From contig NZ_QLZQ01000004.1 in NCBI RefSeq assembly GCF_003289925.1, forward strand, positions 124,001 to 188,000: a DNA stretch of 64,000 nucleotides, in the 5' to 3' direction. This document shows positions 8,404-17,068 of this stretch, one piece after another. This stretch comes from Planococcus maitriensis (GTDB lineage: Bacteria > Bacillota > Bacilli > Bacillales_A > Planococcaceae). The notes below the pieces were generated by a model. It ran no database searches, was not told the DNA's origin, and saw nothing but the letters and a program-made list of their open reading frames with translations. Numbering within the stretch: position 1 is the stretch's first letter; the number at the start of each line of letters is the position of its first letter. The translations under genes and the position numbers were made by a program.

Positions 8404-8489
8404 TTTCTTGAGAACGAGCCCCATGCGTTTATGGATGAATGAAATAGGCCCGCGCCACCTATAGCGGCTAAATGGGGTGTTGTGCAATA

Positions 8490-8575
8490 AATTGTGTCTA
8501 ACACAGGGACATTTCACACCTGAAATGCTGCAGCTGCAAGGATTAAGCCTCTCGAATTGTGTCTCGCACAGGGAC
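8490..8575 (+). repeat. 86-bp paired dispersed element, copy 7
   Basis: Units start at 8490 and 8555 with the internal GAAATGCTGCAGCTGCAAGG. It ends 6 nt from the stop codon of the minus-strand phosphatase gene. No convincing terminator is visible to its left. Confidence 0.9.
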
Positions 8576-8581
8576 ACGAGC

Positions 8582-9256
8582 TCATTCTTTCTCCACAAAA
8601 TGAACTTTCTCGCCCGGCAGCTCTAGGCAATTCAAGCGCCCGCCATAAAACGCGCCACCGTCGATTCCGATGATCCGGTTGTCACCGAAATAGACACTCG
8701 TATCTCTCGACCCTCTCAGCTTGAAAGCCGGCGTATGGCCGAAGACGATTTTCTTGTCTCCCATATACCCTTCATGGAATTCATCGCGGATCCACATCAA
8801 GACATAAGGATCCGTCTCTTGCACCGGGACTCCTGGCTGTACGCCTGCATGCACGAAAATATAGCCATCCGTTTCGTAATAAAACTCCGTCCCTTTCAAA
8901 AACTCCACATGTTCCCAAAACAATTCGCCCGCTAGAAGCTTCATGTCTTTGATGGAAGCGTCATAGCTCTGCAAGGCCGAAATCGCCCCGTTGCGCAGCC
9001 AGTTTCCTGCCGCGCCGGTCTCGCCTTTCGCCGCGTCCAGCATCATCTGGTCGTGATTGCCGCGCAGCACGATTGCGCCTTGCTTTTTCAATTCGATGAC
9101 CCGCTCGAGCACGCCTTTCGAATCGGGGCCCCGATCCACATAATCCCCGAGCAGCACCAGTTGGTCTTCTGTAGCATCGTAGCCCACTTTCTCCAGCAAT
9201 CTATTGAACAGCTCCAGCTCCCCGTGAATATCGCTGATGGCCAAGATCCGTTTCAT
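8582..9256 (-). CDS. Metallophosphoesterase, PrpE/Ser-Thr phosphatase-like
   Basis: This 224-aa protein contains the full set of PPP-type calcineurin-like motifs: SDIHGE (DxH), GDYVDRGPDS (GDxxDRG), LRGNHDQM (GNHD), a later FVHAG histidine and VFGHTP. These bind two metal ions and hydrolyse phosphoesters. Bacterial relatives include protein phosphatases and Ap4A hydrolases, so the substrate is not fixed. ATG at 9256 is preferred over GTG at 9259 because AGGAGG is 7 nt upstream of the ATG. Its 3' untranslated region starts with the dispersed element. Confidence 0.87.
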   Translation of the reverse strand: MKRILAISDIHGELELFNRLLEKVGYDATEDQLVLLGDYVDRGPDSKGVLERVIELKKQGAIVLRGNHDQMMLDAAKGETGAAGNWLRNGAISALQSYDASIKDMKLLAGELFWEHVEFLKGTEFYYETDGYIFVHAGVQPGVPVQETDPYVLMWIRDEFHEGYMGDKKIVFGHTPAFKLRGSRDTSVYFGDNRIIGIDGGAFYGGRLNCLELPGEKVHFVEKE

Positions 9257-9450
9257 CACGTTCCCTCCTCGTTAGTCGCAGCCACTCGATCATCCGATTG
9301 TGGCTCTCTTCCCTGCCCATGCATTCGCTTCATACCCCTTCCATCTTCATCCAATTCTTTTCCCTATCGCTTCACCGTCAAAACCGGCAAGAGCTTTCGG
9401 GTCAATGGCTTTTGCTTGCGCTCATCTCCCATAGCTGTTAATTTTAGAGT

Positions 9451-9467
9451 GACCGTTATATCTAATT
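9451..9467 (+). promoter_or_regulatory. Putative TetR operator upstream of the regulator gene
   Basis: GACCGTTATATCTAATT differs at one base from a sequence in the next promoter (10044-10060, GACCGTTCTATCTAATT). Both lie immediately downstream of the likely -10 box, where a repressor would block transcription. The regulator is encoded between them. Confidence 0.6.
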
Positions 9468-9485
9468 CTATGGAGGATAGAGACC

Positions 9486-10004
9486 ATGAGCACGAAAAAG
9501 GAAGATTTGCTTACCGCTGCAGAACAATTGTTTTACGAACACGGCTTCCACGCCATCGGATTGAAGGCGATCGTCCAGGAAGCGGGCGTGGCGCTGATGA
9601 CCTTGTACAATCATTTCACTTCCAAAGACGACCTGATCCTGGAGGTCCTGAACCGCCGATCGCAAGTCTATATGGATTATCTCGAACAAGGAAAACAACA
9701 AGGCACGGGATCGGTTGCGGAACGGCTGGCGGCCGGCCATTTGAATTGGCTGAAGCAGACCGCTTCCAATGGCTGCATGTTCTTGCGCGCGAAAGAAGAA
9801 TTCATGAGCGTCCCGGATCATCCGATCGTCCAGCTGGTCACTTCCCATAAAGAAGACACGAAGCGATTGTTCTTGTCGAACGGGCTGACGCCTGCTGAAG
9901 CGATGCGCTTGTCGCTGCTGTTTGAAGGCGCTGTCTCGCTTGCGGAAATCTCGCCGATGGATGAAGTGGAAGACGCTTTGATGGCATTGGTCCAAAAAAT
10001 ATAA
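9486..10004 (+). CDS. TetR family transcriptional regulator
   Basis: This 172-aa protein has an N-terminal TetR helix-turn-helix (DLLTAAEQLFYEHGF, then GLKAIVQEAGVALMTLYNHF, residues about 7-45). This is followed by a helical ligand-binding domain of the YxaF/LmrA-like or AcrR size class. It probably represses itself and the following MFS transporter, since both promoters share a 17-bp sequence. The start ATG follows TGGAGG (7-8 nt). It ends at a palindromic terminator. Confidence 0.88.
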   Translation: MSTKKEDLLTAAEQLFYEHGFHAIGLKAIVQEAGVALMTLYNHFTSKDDLILEVLNRRSQVYMDYLEQGKQQGTGSVAERLAAGHLNWLKQTASNGCMFLRAKEEFMSVPDHPIVQLVTSHKEDTKRLFLSNGLTPAEAMRLSLLFEGAVSLAEISPMDEVEDALMALVQKI

Positions 10005-10027
10005 GTAAGCGATCGCTTACTTTTTTT
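10004..10027 (+). terminator. Terminator/attenuator between tetR and MFS genes
   Basis: A perfect palindrome, AGTAAGCGATCGCTTACT, is followed by a run of seven T. It overlaps the tetR stop codon. Confidence 0.75.
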
Positions 10028-10060
10028 ACCCAGTAAATATAATGACCGTTCTATCTAATT
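10016..10060 (+). promoter_or_regulatory. Promoter with putative TetR operator for the MFS gene
   Basis: The -10 TATAAT lies at 10038-10043, with a weak -35 CTTACT at 10016-10021 (16-bp spacer). The shared operator-like GACCGTTCTATCTAATT lies directly downstream at 10044-10060. The arrangement mirrors that before tetR. Confidence 0.6.
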
Positions 10061-10076
10061 AAAGGAGATGATTTGC

Positions 10077-11237
10077 ATGTGGAAAATCGTGTTACCCGGC
10101 ATCGCCATGATCGGCGTCACCTATGCCTTCGCCAGATACAGTTTCGGCTTGTTCCTGCCGGAAATCAGCAGCGCCTTGAACCTCTCTGAAAGCCAGTCGG
10201 GGCTGATCGGTTCGGTGGCGTATGCCGCCTACACAATCGCCTTGGTGACAGCCGCTATTTTCATTCACAAGATGAGCGCCCGCCACGTCGTCTTGTATTC
10301 GGGGGCGAGCGCCTTTATCGGCATGCTCGGAATGGCGGCATCGCAAGGTTTCTACACACTCGCCATCAGTGCGTTTGTCGCCGGGCTCGGCAGCGGCTGG
10401 ATCTCGCCTGCCTTCAGCCAAGTCGTCGCACAGTCGCTCGAGAGCCAGGAGCGTGACAGGGGCAATACGTGGATCAATACCGGCACGAGCGTCGGCGTCG
10501 TCGCGAGCGGCCCTGTCGCACTGGCATTTGCCGAACAATGGCGCTGGGGCTATGTGCTGTTTGCGATTTTGGCGTTCTTGACGCTATGGTGGAATGCACG
10601 TGCGATCGATCGTCCTCAAGAAGAATCGGAACAATCCACCGGCAGCCAGTTTAAACTGAGCCTGCTCGGCCAAGTACGCTTCATGATCCTTGCCGCGATC
10701 GGCATCGGCTTCAGCTCCTCCATCTACTGGACGTTCTCAAGGAGCTACCTGACCGAAGCGCAGGATTTCTCGACGGGCGGCAGCATGGTCTTCTGGATCA
10801 TCATGGGCGCCGCCGGCATCATCGGCGGCATCGCCGGGACCATCATCCAACGCCTCGGGCTCGGCTGGTCTTATCGCCTGGGCGTGTTGGTCGCGACCGC
10901 CTCCCTCGTCACCTTGACCATCCAGCACCCTGCCGCCATCTACTTGTCAGCTGTGTTGTTCGGCATCTCGTTCATTTTCATGACAGGCTTGTTCATCGTC
11001 TGGGGCACGCGCCATTTCCCCAACACCCCTTCTGTCGGCGTGAGCTTGTCGTTCTTCTCGCTCGGCATCGGGCAATCGATCGGGTCGGTCGCAGCGGGCG
11101 TCTTGATCGACGGCCTGTCCTACCCGATCGCTTTCCTGTCCTTCGCGGCGATTGGCCTGCTGTTTGTCTTCATTAAAACGAATGCCCAGCCGGTTGCTAC
11201 ACAATCAAATGCCGCGCAGCCGGGCAAATCTGTATAG
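10077..11237 (+). CDS. MFS transporter (YbfB/YjiJ-like)
   Basis: This 386-aa protein has twelve hydrophobic helices. The N-terminal PGIAMIGVTYAFARYSFGLF followed by LPEIS and SLNLSESQSG-like residues is typical of the YbfB/YjiJ MFS group. The substrate is unknown; the adjacent TetR regulator suggests efflux induced by a small molecule. The start ATG at 10077 was preferred to 10068 because AAAGGAG lies 9 nt upstream of it and would abut the earlier ATG. Transcription ends at 11246-11284. Confidence 0.87.
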   Translation: MWKIVLPGIAMIGVTYAFARYSFGLFLPEISSALNLSESQSGLIGSVAYAAYTIALVTAAIFIHKMSARHVVLYSGASAFIGMLGMAASQGFYTLAISAFVAGLGSGWISPAFSQVVAQSLESQERDRGNTWINTGTSVGVVASGPVALAFAEQWRWGYVLFAILAFLTLWWNARAIDRPQEESEQSTGSQFKLSLLGQVRFMILAAIGIGFSSSIYWTFSRSYLTEAQDFSTGGSMVFWIIMGAAGIIGGIAGTIIQRLGLGWSYRLGVLVATASLVTLTIQHPAAIYLSAVLFGISFIFMTGLFIVWGTRHFPNTPSVGVSLSFFSLGIGQSIGSVAAGVLIDGLSYPIAFLSFAAIGLLFVFIKTNAQPVATQSNAAQPGKSV

Positions 11238-11245
11238 AAAATGAA

Positions 11246-11284
11246 AAAGGGAACGATGCCGATCCAGCATCGTTCCCTTTTTTT
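11246..11284 (+). terminator. Terminator of the MFS gene
   Basis: A perfect stem, AAAGGGAACGATGC/GCATCGTTCCCTTT, is followed by T residues. Confidence 0.9.
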
Positions 11285-11352
11285 CGGAAGGAATCCACCG
11301 CTTTAACGAGAACTTTTAGGGCAACCACCATTTATAAAAAGGAGGAACTCCC

Positions 11353-11805
11353 ATGCAAAATAATCAACTGCTCCGAATGGACAATGTCGGCATCGTCGTC
11401 GAATCGCTCGATAACACCATTTCGTTCTTCGAGGAAATCGGCCTGCAACTCGAAGGCCGCGGCATGGTCGAAGGCGAATGGGCAGGACGCGTCACGGGGC
11501 TCGGCGACCAGCAAGTCGAAATCGCCATGATGGCGACGCCGGACGGACACAGCCGGATCGAATTGTCGCGCTTTCTCAAACCGGCTGTTACCAGTGATCA
11601 CCGGACGGCCCCTGTCAATGCGCTCGGTTACTTGCGCATCATGTTCGCCGTCAAAGATATCGACGGCATGGTCGCCCGTCTCATGAAGCACGGCGCAAAA
11701 CTCGCCGGCGAAGTGGTGCAGTACGAAAACGCGTACCGGCTCTGTTATATCCGCGGGCCGGAAGGGATTCTCATTGGCCTTGCGGAACCGCTCGAGAATC
11801 AGTAG
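11353..11805 (+). CDS. VOC (glyoxalase/dioxygenase superfamily) protein
   Basis: This 150-aa protein has the two beta-alpha-beta-beta-beta modules of the vicinal oxygen chelate fold: DNVGIVVESLDNTISFFEEI at the start and GYLRIMFAVKDIDGMVARLM in the second half. It ends with the usual Y-RDPEG-like segment (YIRGPEGILIGLAE). The reaction is not predictable from sequence. AGGAGG lies 7 nt before the ATG. Monocistronic. Confidence 0.85.
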   Translation: MQNNQLLRMDNVGIVVESLDNTISFFEEIGLQLEGRGMVEGEWAGRVTGLGDQQVEIAMMATPDGHSRIELSRFLKPAVTSDHRTAPVNALGYLRIMFAVKDIDGMVARLMKHGAKLAGEVVQYENAYRLCYIRGPEGILIGLAEPLENQ

Positions 11806-11880
11806 TTCGCGGATATTCCGTTGTTTTTGACAATGAAGCGGGTATACATGAAGCAAGTAATCATTCGGGAGGAATCCGCC

Positions 11881-12516
11881 ATGAAGAAAGTTTGGCTTCC
11901 ACTGCTTCTCGCATCCGGCTTGTTCGCTGCACTTCCCTTGTCTTTTGATTCGGCCGCTGCCGCAAGTCATGGATCGGCAACAGATGGCCAACTGCCCGAA
12001 CTCCTCGAGAACCTGATGGACATCGCCCCGGAACATCAATTCACGCTGCGCCAAGGAAGCAATCGGATTGAAGTCGAGCTGCTGCAATGGACATTGAACG
12101 ACTACGGGTTAAAGACGGAAGTCGACGGCATCTTCGGGCCTCAGACCGACCGGAACGTCCGGCACTACCAGCAAGATAAGGGCCTCGTCGTCGACGGCAT
12201 CGTCGGCATGTATACTTGGGTCGCCATTTATGCCGAACACCAACAGCCTTCGGATGACACCGAACTTCCGGCCAGGCTGAAGAATGTAATGGACATCGCA
12301 CCGGAGCATCAATTCACGCTGCGTGAAGGCAGCCACCGCATTGAAGTAGAACTGCTGCAATGGACATTGAACGACTACGGGTTGAAGACGGAAGTCGATG
12401 GCATCTTCGGGCCCGAAACCAATCGGAATGTCCGGCACTATCAAGAGGATAAGGGATTAAAGATTGATGGCATAGTCGGCGTGAATACGTGGACGGCGCT
12501 GTACGGGGAACATTAA
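11881..12516 (+). CDS. Secreted protein with two peptidoglycan-binding domains
   Basis: This 211-aa protein has a signal peptide (MKKVWLPLLLASGLFAALPL, cleavage near SAAAAS). Two nearly identical PG_binding_1 modules follow (residues about 45-118 and 138-211). Each has LLQWTLNDYGLKTEVDGIFG, NVRHYQ-DKG and DGIVG-TW motifs. There is no catalytic domain, so it probably only binds cell-wall peptidoglycan. The ATG at 11881 follows GGGAGGA and begins the signal peptide; an upstream in-frame ATG (11821) would bury it. The duplicated modules share long identical DNA stretches, indicating recent internal duplication. Confidence 0.87.
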   Translation: MKKVWLPLLLASGLFAALPLSFDSAAAASHGSATDGQLPELLENLMDIAPEHQFTLRQGSNRIEVELLQWTLNDYGLKTEVDGIFGPQTDRNVRHYQQDKGLVVDGIVGMYTWVAIYAEHQQPSDDTELPARLKNVMDIAPEHQFTLREGSHRIEVELLQWTLNDYGLKTEVDGIFGPETNRNVRHYQEDKGLKIDGIVGVNTWTALYGEH

Positions 12517-12540
12517 TTTTCTAAAAAAACACAAAACCAA

Positions 12541-12576
12541 AAGACCCGCCCCTCCCTAAACGGATTGGCGGGTCTT
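12541..12576. terminator. Bidirectional terminator between convergent genes
   Basis: AAGACCCGCC/GGCGGGTCTT stem with a 16-nt loop. A-rich sequence on the left gives T residues on the minus strand. Confidence 0.65.
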
Positions 12577-12669
12577 CTGATTGGTTGCAGAACCTGCTTT
12601 TTTTGAATGCAGTTCAGCACAAATCATATTCAAATAGCTACACCTCTGCTTTAGCCATTTATCTATTCA

Positions 12670-13512
12670 TCAAAACTCCTCATGCGTCGCCGGATCCATA
12701 TCAAACAACCTTCCATCCGGGCGGGACAACTCCGAAATCGCCGTCATTTCGCTGTCGCTCAATTCAAAATCGAAAATGGCCAAGTTCTCGCGCTGGCGCT
12801 CTGGCGAGGTGGAACGCGGAATCGACACCGAACCGATCTGGTATTGCCAGCGCAAGACGACTTGCGCGATGGTTTTGTGATGGGCCTCGGCAATCTGGCG
12901 GATGGTATCGTTCGTTAGGATGTCCTTCGCCCTCGCGATTGGGCTCCACGACTGCGTTTGGATATGGAGATCTGTATGCACTTTGCGCTGGTGCGCCTGG
13001 TTGAAAAACGGATGCAATTCCACTTGGTTTACGCTCGGTGTGACGCCGGTTTCTTTGATGATGCGCTCCAAATGCTCAGGCAGGAAATTGCTGACGCCAA
13101 TCGAGCGGACGAGCCCCCATTTCTGTGCATCGATCAAGGCTTGCCACGCTTCCACGTACGTGTCTTGATTCGGCAACGGCCAGTGAATCAAATACAGGTC
13201 GAAATAATCCAGTTGGGCGCGGTACAGCGATTCCTGGATCGCCACCAAGGCTTTGTCGTATGGGTGGTAACGCCCCGGCAGCTTGGACGTCACCCACAGC
13301 TCGTCGCGGGGAATGCCGCTGCGCCGAATGCCTTCGCCGACCGCGCCTTCGTTTTCGTAATTATACGCCGTGTCGATCAAGCGGTATCCCGCGTTGATGC
13401 CGCTGCTGACGGCGTTCGCTCCGGCATTGCCCCACAGTCCGTATGTACCGAGCCCTGTCACCGGTAAAGTCGTGCCGTCGTTTAATGTCACTTCTGGAAT
13501 TGCTTTTGCCAT
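12670..13512 (-). CDS. Aldo/keto reductase
   Basis: This 280-aa protein is full length for the family. The catalytic tetrad is visible as D47 (RLIDTAYNYENE), Y52, K77 (VTSKLPGR) and H110 (YLIHWPLPN). The NADPH-binding IPRSTSPERQRENL segment is near residue 240. These enzymes reduce carbonyls such as methylglyoxal in the cytosol using NADPH. GAGGAG lies upstream of the ATG at 13512. It is convergent with the peptidoglycan-binding gene. Confidence 0.92.
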   Translation of the reverse strand: MAKAIPEVTLNDGTTLPVTGLGTYGLWGNAGANAVSSGINAGYRLIDTAYNYENEGAVGEGIRRSGIPRDELWVTSKLPGRYHPYDKALVAIQESLYRAQLDYFDLYLIHWPLPNQDTYVEAWQALIDAQKWGLVRSIGVSNFLPEHLERIIKETGVTPSVNQVELHPFFNQAHQRKVHTDLHIQTQSWSPIARAKDILTNDTIRQIAEAHHKTIAQVVLRWQYQIGSVSIPRSTSPERQRENLAIFDFELSDSEMTAISELSRPDGRLFDMDPATHEEF

Positions 13513-13602
13513 CTGCTCCCACTCCTCTCAAGTCTGTTTTCAGATTACTCTTGCATCTTCACGATTTCAAATTATTCGGCTCCCGAAATTCCAGCCAATA
13601 AC

Positions 13603-13641
13603 AAAAAGGGATCCGCTCCATTATCGAATGGAGTGAATCCC
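13603..13641 (-). terminator. Terminator of the M14 peptidase gene
   Basis: The minus-strand hairpin GGGATTCACTCCATT/AATGGAGCGGATCCC has G-U wobbles and is followed by five T. The dispersed element separates it from the stop codon. Confidence 0.78.
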
Positions 13642-13642
13642 G

Positions 13643-13728
13643 AATTGTGTCTAACACAGGGGCGTTCAGATGGACCGGCGCCCCTCTATCAAGGTTCCTG
13701 CCCCCGGAATTGTGCCTGACACAGGGAC
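13643..13728 (+). repeat. 86-bp paired dispersed element, copy 8
   Basis: Units start at 13643 and 13708. The element fits exactly between the terminator (ends 13641) and the stop codon of the M14 peptidase (13730). Confidence 0.9.
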
Positions 13729-13729
13729 A

Positions 13730-16498
13730 CTATCTATTCTTCTTCCCTTTTCCTTTCCCCTTCTCCACCACTTCCGCTTCAACGCTCACCGCATCGTAAA
13801 TGGAGTTTGCGAGGAAACGGTAGCTGTGTTCGGTATGGGCACGGAACGCGAGAGAGTTGGCGAACAAATTAAACGTCGTCTCTCCCGCTTCAGCCGTGAT
13901 GGCCATCGGTTGGCCTTGTGCCTGTTCATAGCCAGGCCACCAGCCGGCGAGGTAGAAATCGTCGCTGTCCCGGAAGCTCGCGAGCACGTCTGCGCCTTCT
14001 GGGACGCCAGAAATCCACGAGCCGGTCGTGACGTAGAGATTTTCTTGCTGCTCGTAGCCGGCCGTCAGCGGATGTTCCGCAACATCGGCTTTCACGAGCC
14101 CTTCGTGTCTGCTTCCGGTGCTCGTATACGCAAAGCCTGGAAGCAAGCCGCTCTTGCTCACTGCGTTCAGTGCAGGTGCTCCGATTCCGACAAAGGTTTT
14201 GCCAGTGACTTGATCTGCATTAAATGAAGATCCATCGCTGACGATGACATCCGCATCTGCAGCGTCCGTCAGTTCAAATCCAAGCTGGCGCAACGAGAAG
14301 TTCAATTGCGCAGAACCGGTTGCCGCAACGCTCGGCTGTTCCAATACTTCGGTTTCGGCGTTTTTGCCGTTGCCGAACACTTGCGTTTCAAAATAATAAT
14401 CATCGGCATACGGGCGAAGGTCGTTCGTCGCGACGACGAAATCTCCGACGTCCGCTTTGCCTTTGCTTTCCGTCAGCACTTCCACTGTTTTGCCATCAGC
14501 AAGCAGCGCATTGACGACGCGGATTGCATCGTTCGTCGAGTTCTCGAGAATTTGTTTCGGCGGATTTCCTTTTACGGTGCTTGCCGGAACAACCGCTTCT
14601 TCAAGTTCCTGAGTTTTTCCGTCAAACACATTTTCAACACGCACTTCTTCCAGATCAAAGCCTCTCAAATCAGAGAAATTGACGACGATCGGGTCATACA
14701 TCGCATCCCAATCGGAGACGTTATCGCCTTCATAGAGCATGGCGTTCGCCAAGCCGCGTTTCGCCTGGTCCATCGGCACGATGAATGTGCCTTCCGGATA
14801 GTTCACACCATCCACTTTTACAGATTTCACGGTCTTTTCGACTTCCACGCCGTTGCGGATCAAATACTCCGCCATCTCATACGCTTCCAACGCATTCTTC
14901 TGGTTCTTGTCATCTGTCGGAATCACGTAATAATCCGGGAAAAAGTTTTCATTGTCCCCGCGGTCGCGGCCGATCACTTCACCTGCCGCATTGACGTAAT
15001 ATTCATCGACGGCACGGTTATCTTCCCCGTCCACGCCGCGCTTGAAAATCTCCAATTGCTCTTTGTACAATTGGTCTTTATTGTCATGGACATAATTCGC
15101 CGCACCAAGACCACTTCCAACCAACGCATTATAGCCGTCTTGGCTGAGCGTCGGCACTTCGATCGTATGGCCGAGCGATCCGTGGAGCATCGCGTAAATT
15201 GCGGTGTACGCCGGTGTCATATCATCCCAACCGGAACCATAACCGTCTTTGGCAATGAAATAAGACGTCAGCTCGGAATTGGCGATGCCCGCCTGCCCCA
15301 TCGCATTGGCTTGTTCCATCATATTGTCGATCAATAAATCGTATTCAAAGTTCGGATTATGCGGCGGTGTCGCCGGTTCGATCAAGAACCCGTCCACATA
15401 GCCGTGGAAATCCACAAAGGATAGCGGCGTCCATTTCGACAGCACTTCGTTGACCTGCTGCGTTTCCACTTGCGTCTGGTACGCATTGTCGCGGTTCAAG
15501 TCAAAGCCCTCAGCGTTCGCACGCGTGTTGGCCGCTCTGCCGTCCGGGTTGCTCGTGAACATATAGAGGAAAATCGCATCGTCCAGCACCTCATCCACGT
15601 TCAAGTTCTCTTCAAATTCCGTGTCGCCGTCTGTATTCATGAATTTCACTTCATCTTCCAAAGCGAATTTCTCCAACAACTCGACTTGCACATCCACGCC
15701 TTCCACTTCATCCGGGTGGATATTATTGAACCAGATCGGCACTTGGTAATCGCCCATCGTCCCGTTCTCGAGTTTTTCAATCAAGCTCTCCGGGTCTTCA
15801 AGTGCAGTCGGCAAAGTTTCATTCAAATATCGATCGACCGCTGCCTCATCTCGCGCCAAGATGACGAAATGAATATCGCGCCCTTCCACCGTCTTGCCGA
15901 CGGTCTGGTACTCGAGGTAGCGGTCATTGTCCGCATCTTGTTCAGCGGCTTCGAAAATTTCATCGATTGCCGGTTTTAATTCATCGTAAAACTTGAACTC
16001 ATCGTAGACGTTCAATTCGACGGTCGCTGCCGCTTTGTCGCCGCTTGCCGAATCAACTAGCGCCAGTTCATAGTCACCGATAAATTGCTGGTACTGCGTG
16101 CGGATCGTCCGGTTGGACAAATCATCCGTCCCGTACAGCAAACCGAATTCCAGCACTGCGGTGATTTTGTTCGTGCCTTCCACAAAAGAAGGCTCTTCAA
16201 CGACCGTGATGAACGGGTCGCCATTGTATTGTTGGCCTTCTGTCCATTGCTGCCATTCAGAAAGCGGCTTCCCGCCAAATTGGAACTCCACATCTTCCAA
16301 CTCGACCCCTTCGCCTAAATCAGCCGACACTTCAACGGTGCGCGCTTCGGTCAACGAAAAGACCGAACGGCTCACTTCAAGCGCAGTCGCTTGTTCCGTC
16401 ACGCTGGCCCCCGTTTCATTTGCGGCCATTGTAGGCACAAACGCTGACAACACCAGCAGTACCGAGAGCCATCCTGCAAAAACTTTTTTCATCCACAT
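13730..16498 (-). CDS. Secreted M14 family zinc carboxypeptidase-like protein
   Basis: This 922-aa protein has a signal peptide (KKVFAGWLSVLLVLSAFVP, cleavage near TMA-AN). An Ig-like N-terminal region follows, then an M14 domain at about residues 190-470. Zinc ligands appear in NNIHPDEVEG (H, E) and FVDFHG (H), the substrate-binding NPDGR...GFDLNRD is present, and the catalytic glutamate lies in GHTIEVPT. The long C-terminal region (about 450 residues) probably contains adhesion or auxiliary domains, and the tail is very lysine/glycine rich (KGKGKGKKNR). It acts outside the cell, probably on peptides or peptidoglycan-derived peptides. The start MWMKK at 16498 is preceded by AAGGGGTG. Monocistronic. 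Confidence 0.87.
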   Translation of the reverse strand: MWMKKVFAGWLSVLLVLSAFVPTMAANETGASVTEQATALEVSRSVFSLTEARTVEVSADLGEGVELEDVEFQFGGKPLSEWQQWTEGQQYNGDPFITVVEEPSFVEGTNKITAVLEFGLLYGTDDLSNRTIRTQYQQFIGDYELALVDSASGDKAAATVELNVYDEFKFYDELKPAIDEIFEAAEQDADNDRYLEYQTVGKTVEGRDIHFVILARDEAAVDRYLNETLPTALEDPESLIEKLENGTMGDYQVPIWFNNIHPDEVEGVDVQVELLEKFALEDEVKFMNTDGDTEFEENLNVDEVLDDAIFLYMFTSNPDGRAANTRANAEGFDLNRDNAYQTQVETQQVNEVLSKWTPLSFVDFHGYVDGFLIEPATPPHNPNFEYDLLIDNMMEQANAMGQAGIANSELTSYFIAKDGYGSGWDDMTPAYTAIYAMLHGSLGHTIEVPTLSQDGYNALVGSGLGAANYVHDNKDQLYKEQLEIFKRGVDGEDNRAVDEYYVNAAGEVIGRDRGDNENFFPDYYVIPTDDKNQKNALEAYEMAEYLIRNGVEVEKTVKSVKVDGVNYPEGTFIVPMDQAKRGLANAMLYEGDNVSDWDAMYDPIVVNFSDLRGFDLEEVRVENVFDGKTQELEEAVVPASTVKGNPPKQILENSTNDAIRVVNALLADGKTVEVLTESKGKADVGDFVVATNDLRPYADDYYFETQVFGNGKNAETEVLEQPSVAATGSAQLNFSLRQLGFELTDAADADVIVSDGSSFNADQVTGKTFVGIGAPALNAVSKSGLLPGFAYTSTGSRHEGLVKADVAEHPLTAGYEQQENLYVTTGSWISGVPEGADVLASFRDSDDFYLAGWWPGYEQAQGQPMAITAEAGETTFNLFANSLAFRAHTEHSYRFLANSIYDAVSVEAEVVEKGKGKGKKNR

Positions 16499-16636
16499 AA
16501 CACCCCTTCATCGCATAATTTTGTTACTAGCTCCTAATATAACAGAATATTTCGTAATCCGAAGTAGGTAAATGGATTAATTCTTAAAAATAGGACTTTA
16601 TTCCAGTTATTGAAACATCTATATTTAAACTTCGTT

Positions 16637-16722
16637 AATTGTGTGGTGCACAGGGACATCACCGTACACAAACCCTTTCACAACAAGGTTTTCACCCGGA
16701 CAATTGTGTGGCGCACAGGGAC
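16637..16722 (+). repeat. 86-bp paired dispersed element, copy 9, at a gene-truncation junction
   Basis: Units start at 16637 and 16702. Within 8 bp of its right end the sequence becomes the C-terminal coding region of an amidase that has lost everything upstream. Confidence 0.9.
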
Positions 16723-16987
16723 GCGTACGAATCCAGAAGGCATCGACCTCGTCATGGAAGAGCACCAGCTGGATGCACTGCTATTCCAAAACAACCGCGG
16801 CGCAGCGAAACCGGCACGGGCAGGCTATCCATCGATCACGGTGCCAGCCGGCTACACGAGCAGCGGGCATCCGGTTGGGGTGACGTTCAGTGCGCAAGCG
16901 TTCAGCGAAGCGCGGTTGATCGAACTGGCCTATTCTTACGAACAAGCGACACATAAGCGGATCGTACCGGATCTGGAATCGCACTGA
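16723..16987 (+). pseudogene. Amidase (GatA-like) C-terminal remnant
   Basis: The plus-strand frame gives about 87 residues ending HKRIVPDLESH and a TGA. They match the C-terminus of amidase-signature enzymes: an LDALLFQNN segment, GYPSITVPAGYT and then GHPVGVTFSAQAFSEARLIE. A full amidase is about 480 aa, so roughly 80% including the Ser-Ser-Lys triad is missing. The break coincides with the dispersed element. There is no start codon or ribosome binding site of its own; the open frame continues through the repeat only by chance. Confidence 0.82.
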
Positions 16988-17001
16988 AGCTTATAGACAC
17001 G

Positions 17002-17060
17002 AAAAAACACCCTCCACTGAAGCGCCGGCAACACATCGGGCGCCCGGTGGAGGGTGTTTT
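17002..17060. terminator. Bidirectional terminator
   Basis: AAAACACCCTCCAC/GTGGAGGGTGTTTT stem with a GC-rich inner part. It ends the amidase remnant on the plus strand and, beyond the dispersed element, the 17156 gene on the minus strand. Confidence 0.88.
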
Positions 17061-17068
17061 CTATACTA

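Noticed and set aside
14306-15337. 343-codon plus-strand frame opposite the M14 peptidase
   Set aside because: Phe/Ile/Arg-rich antisense translation typical of a shadow; the opposite strand has the signal peptide and active site.
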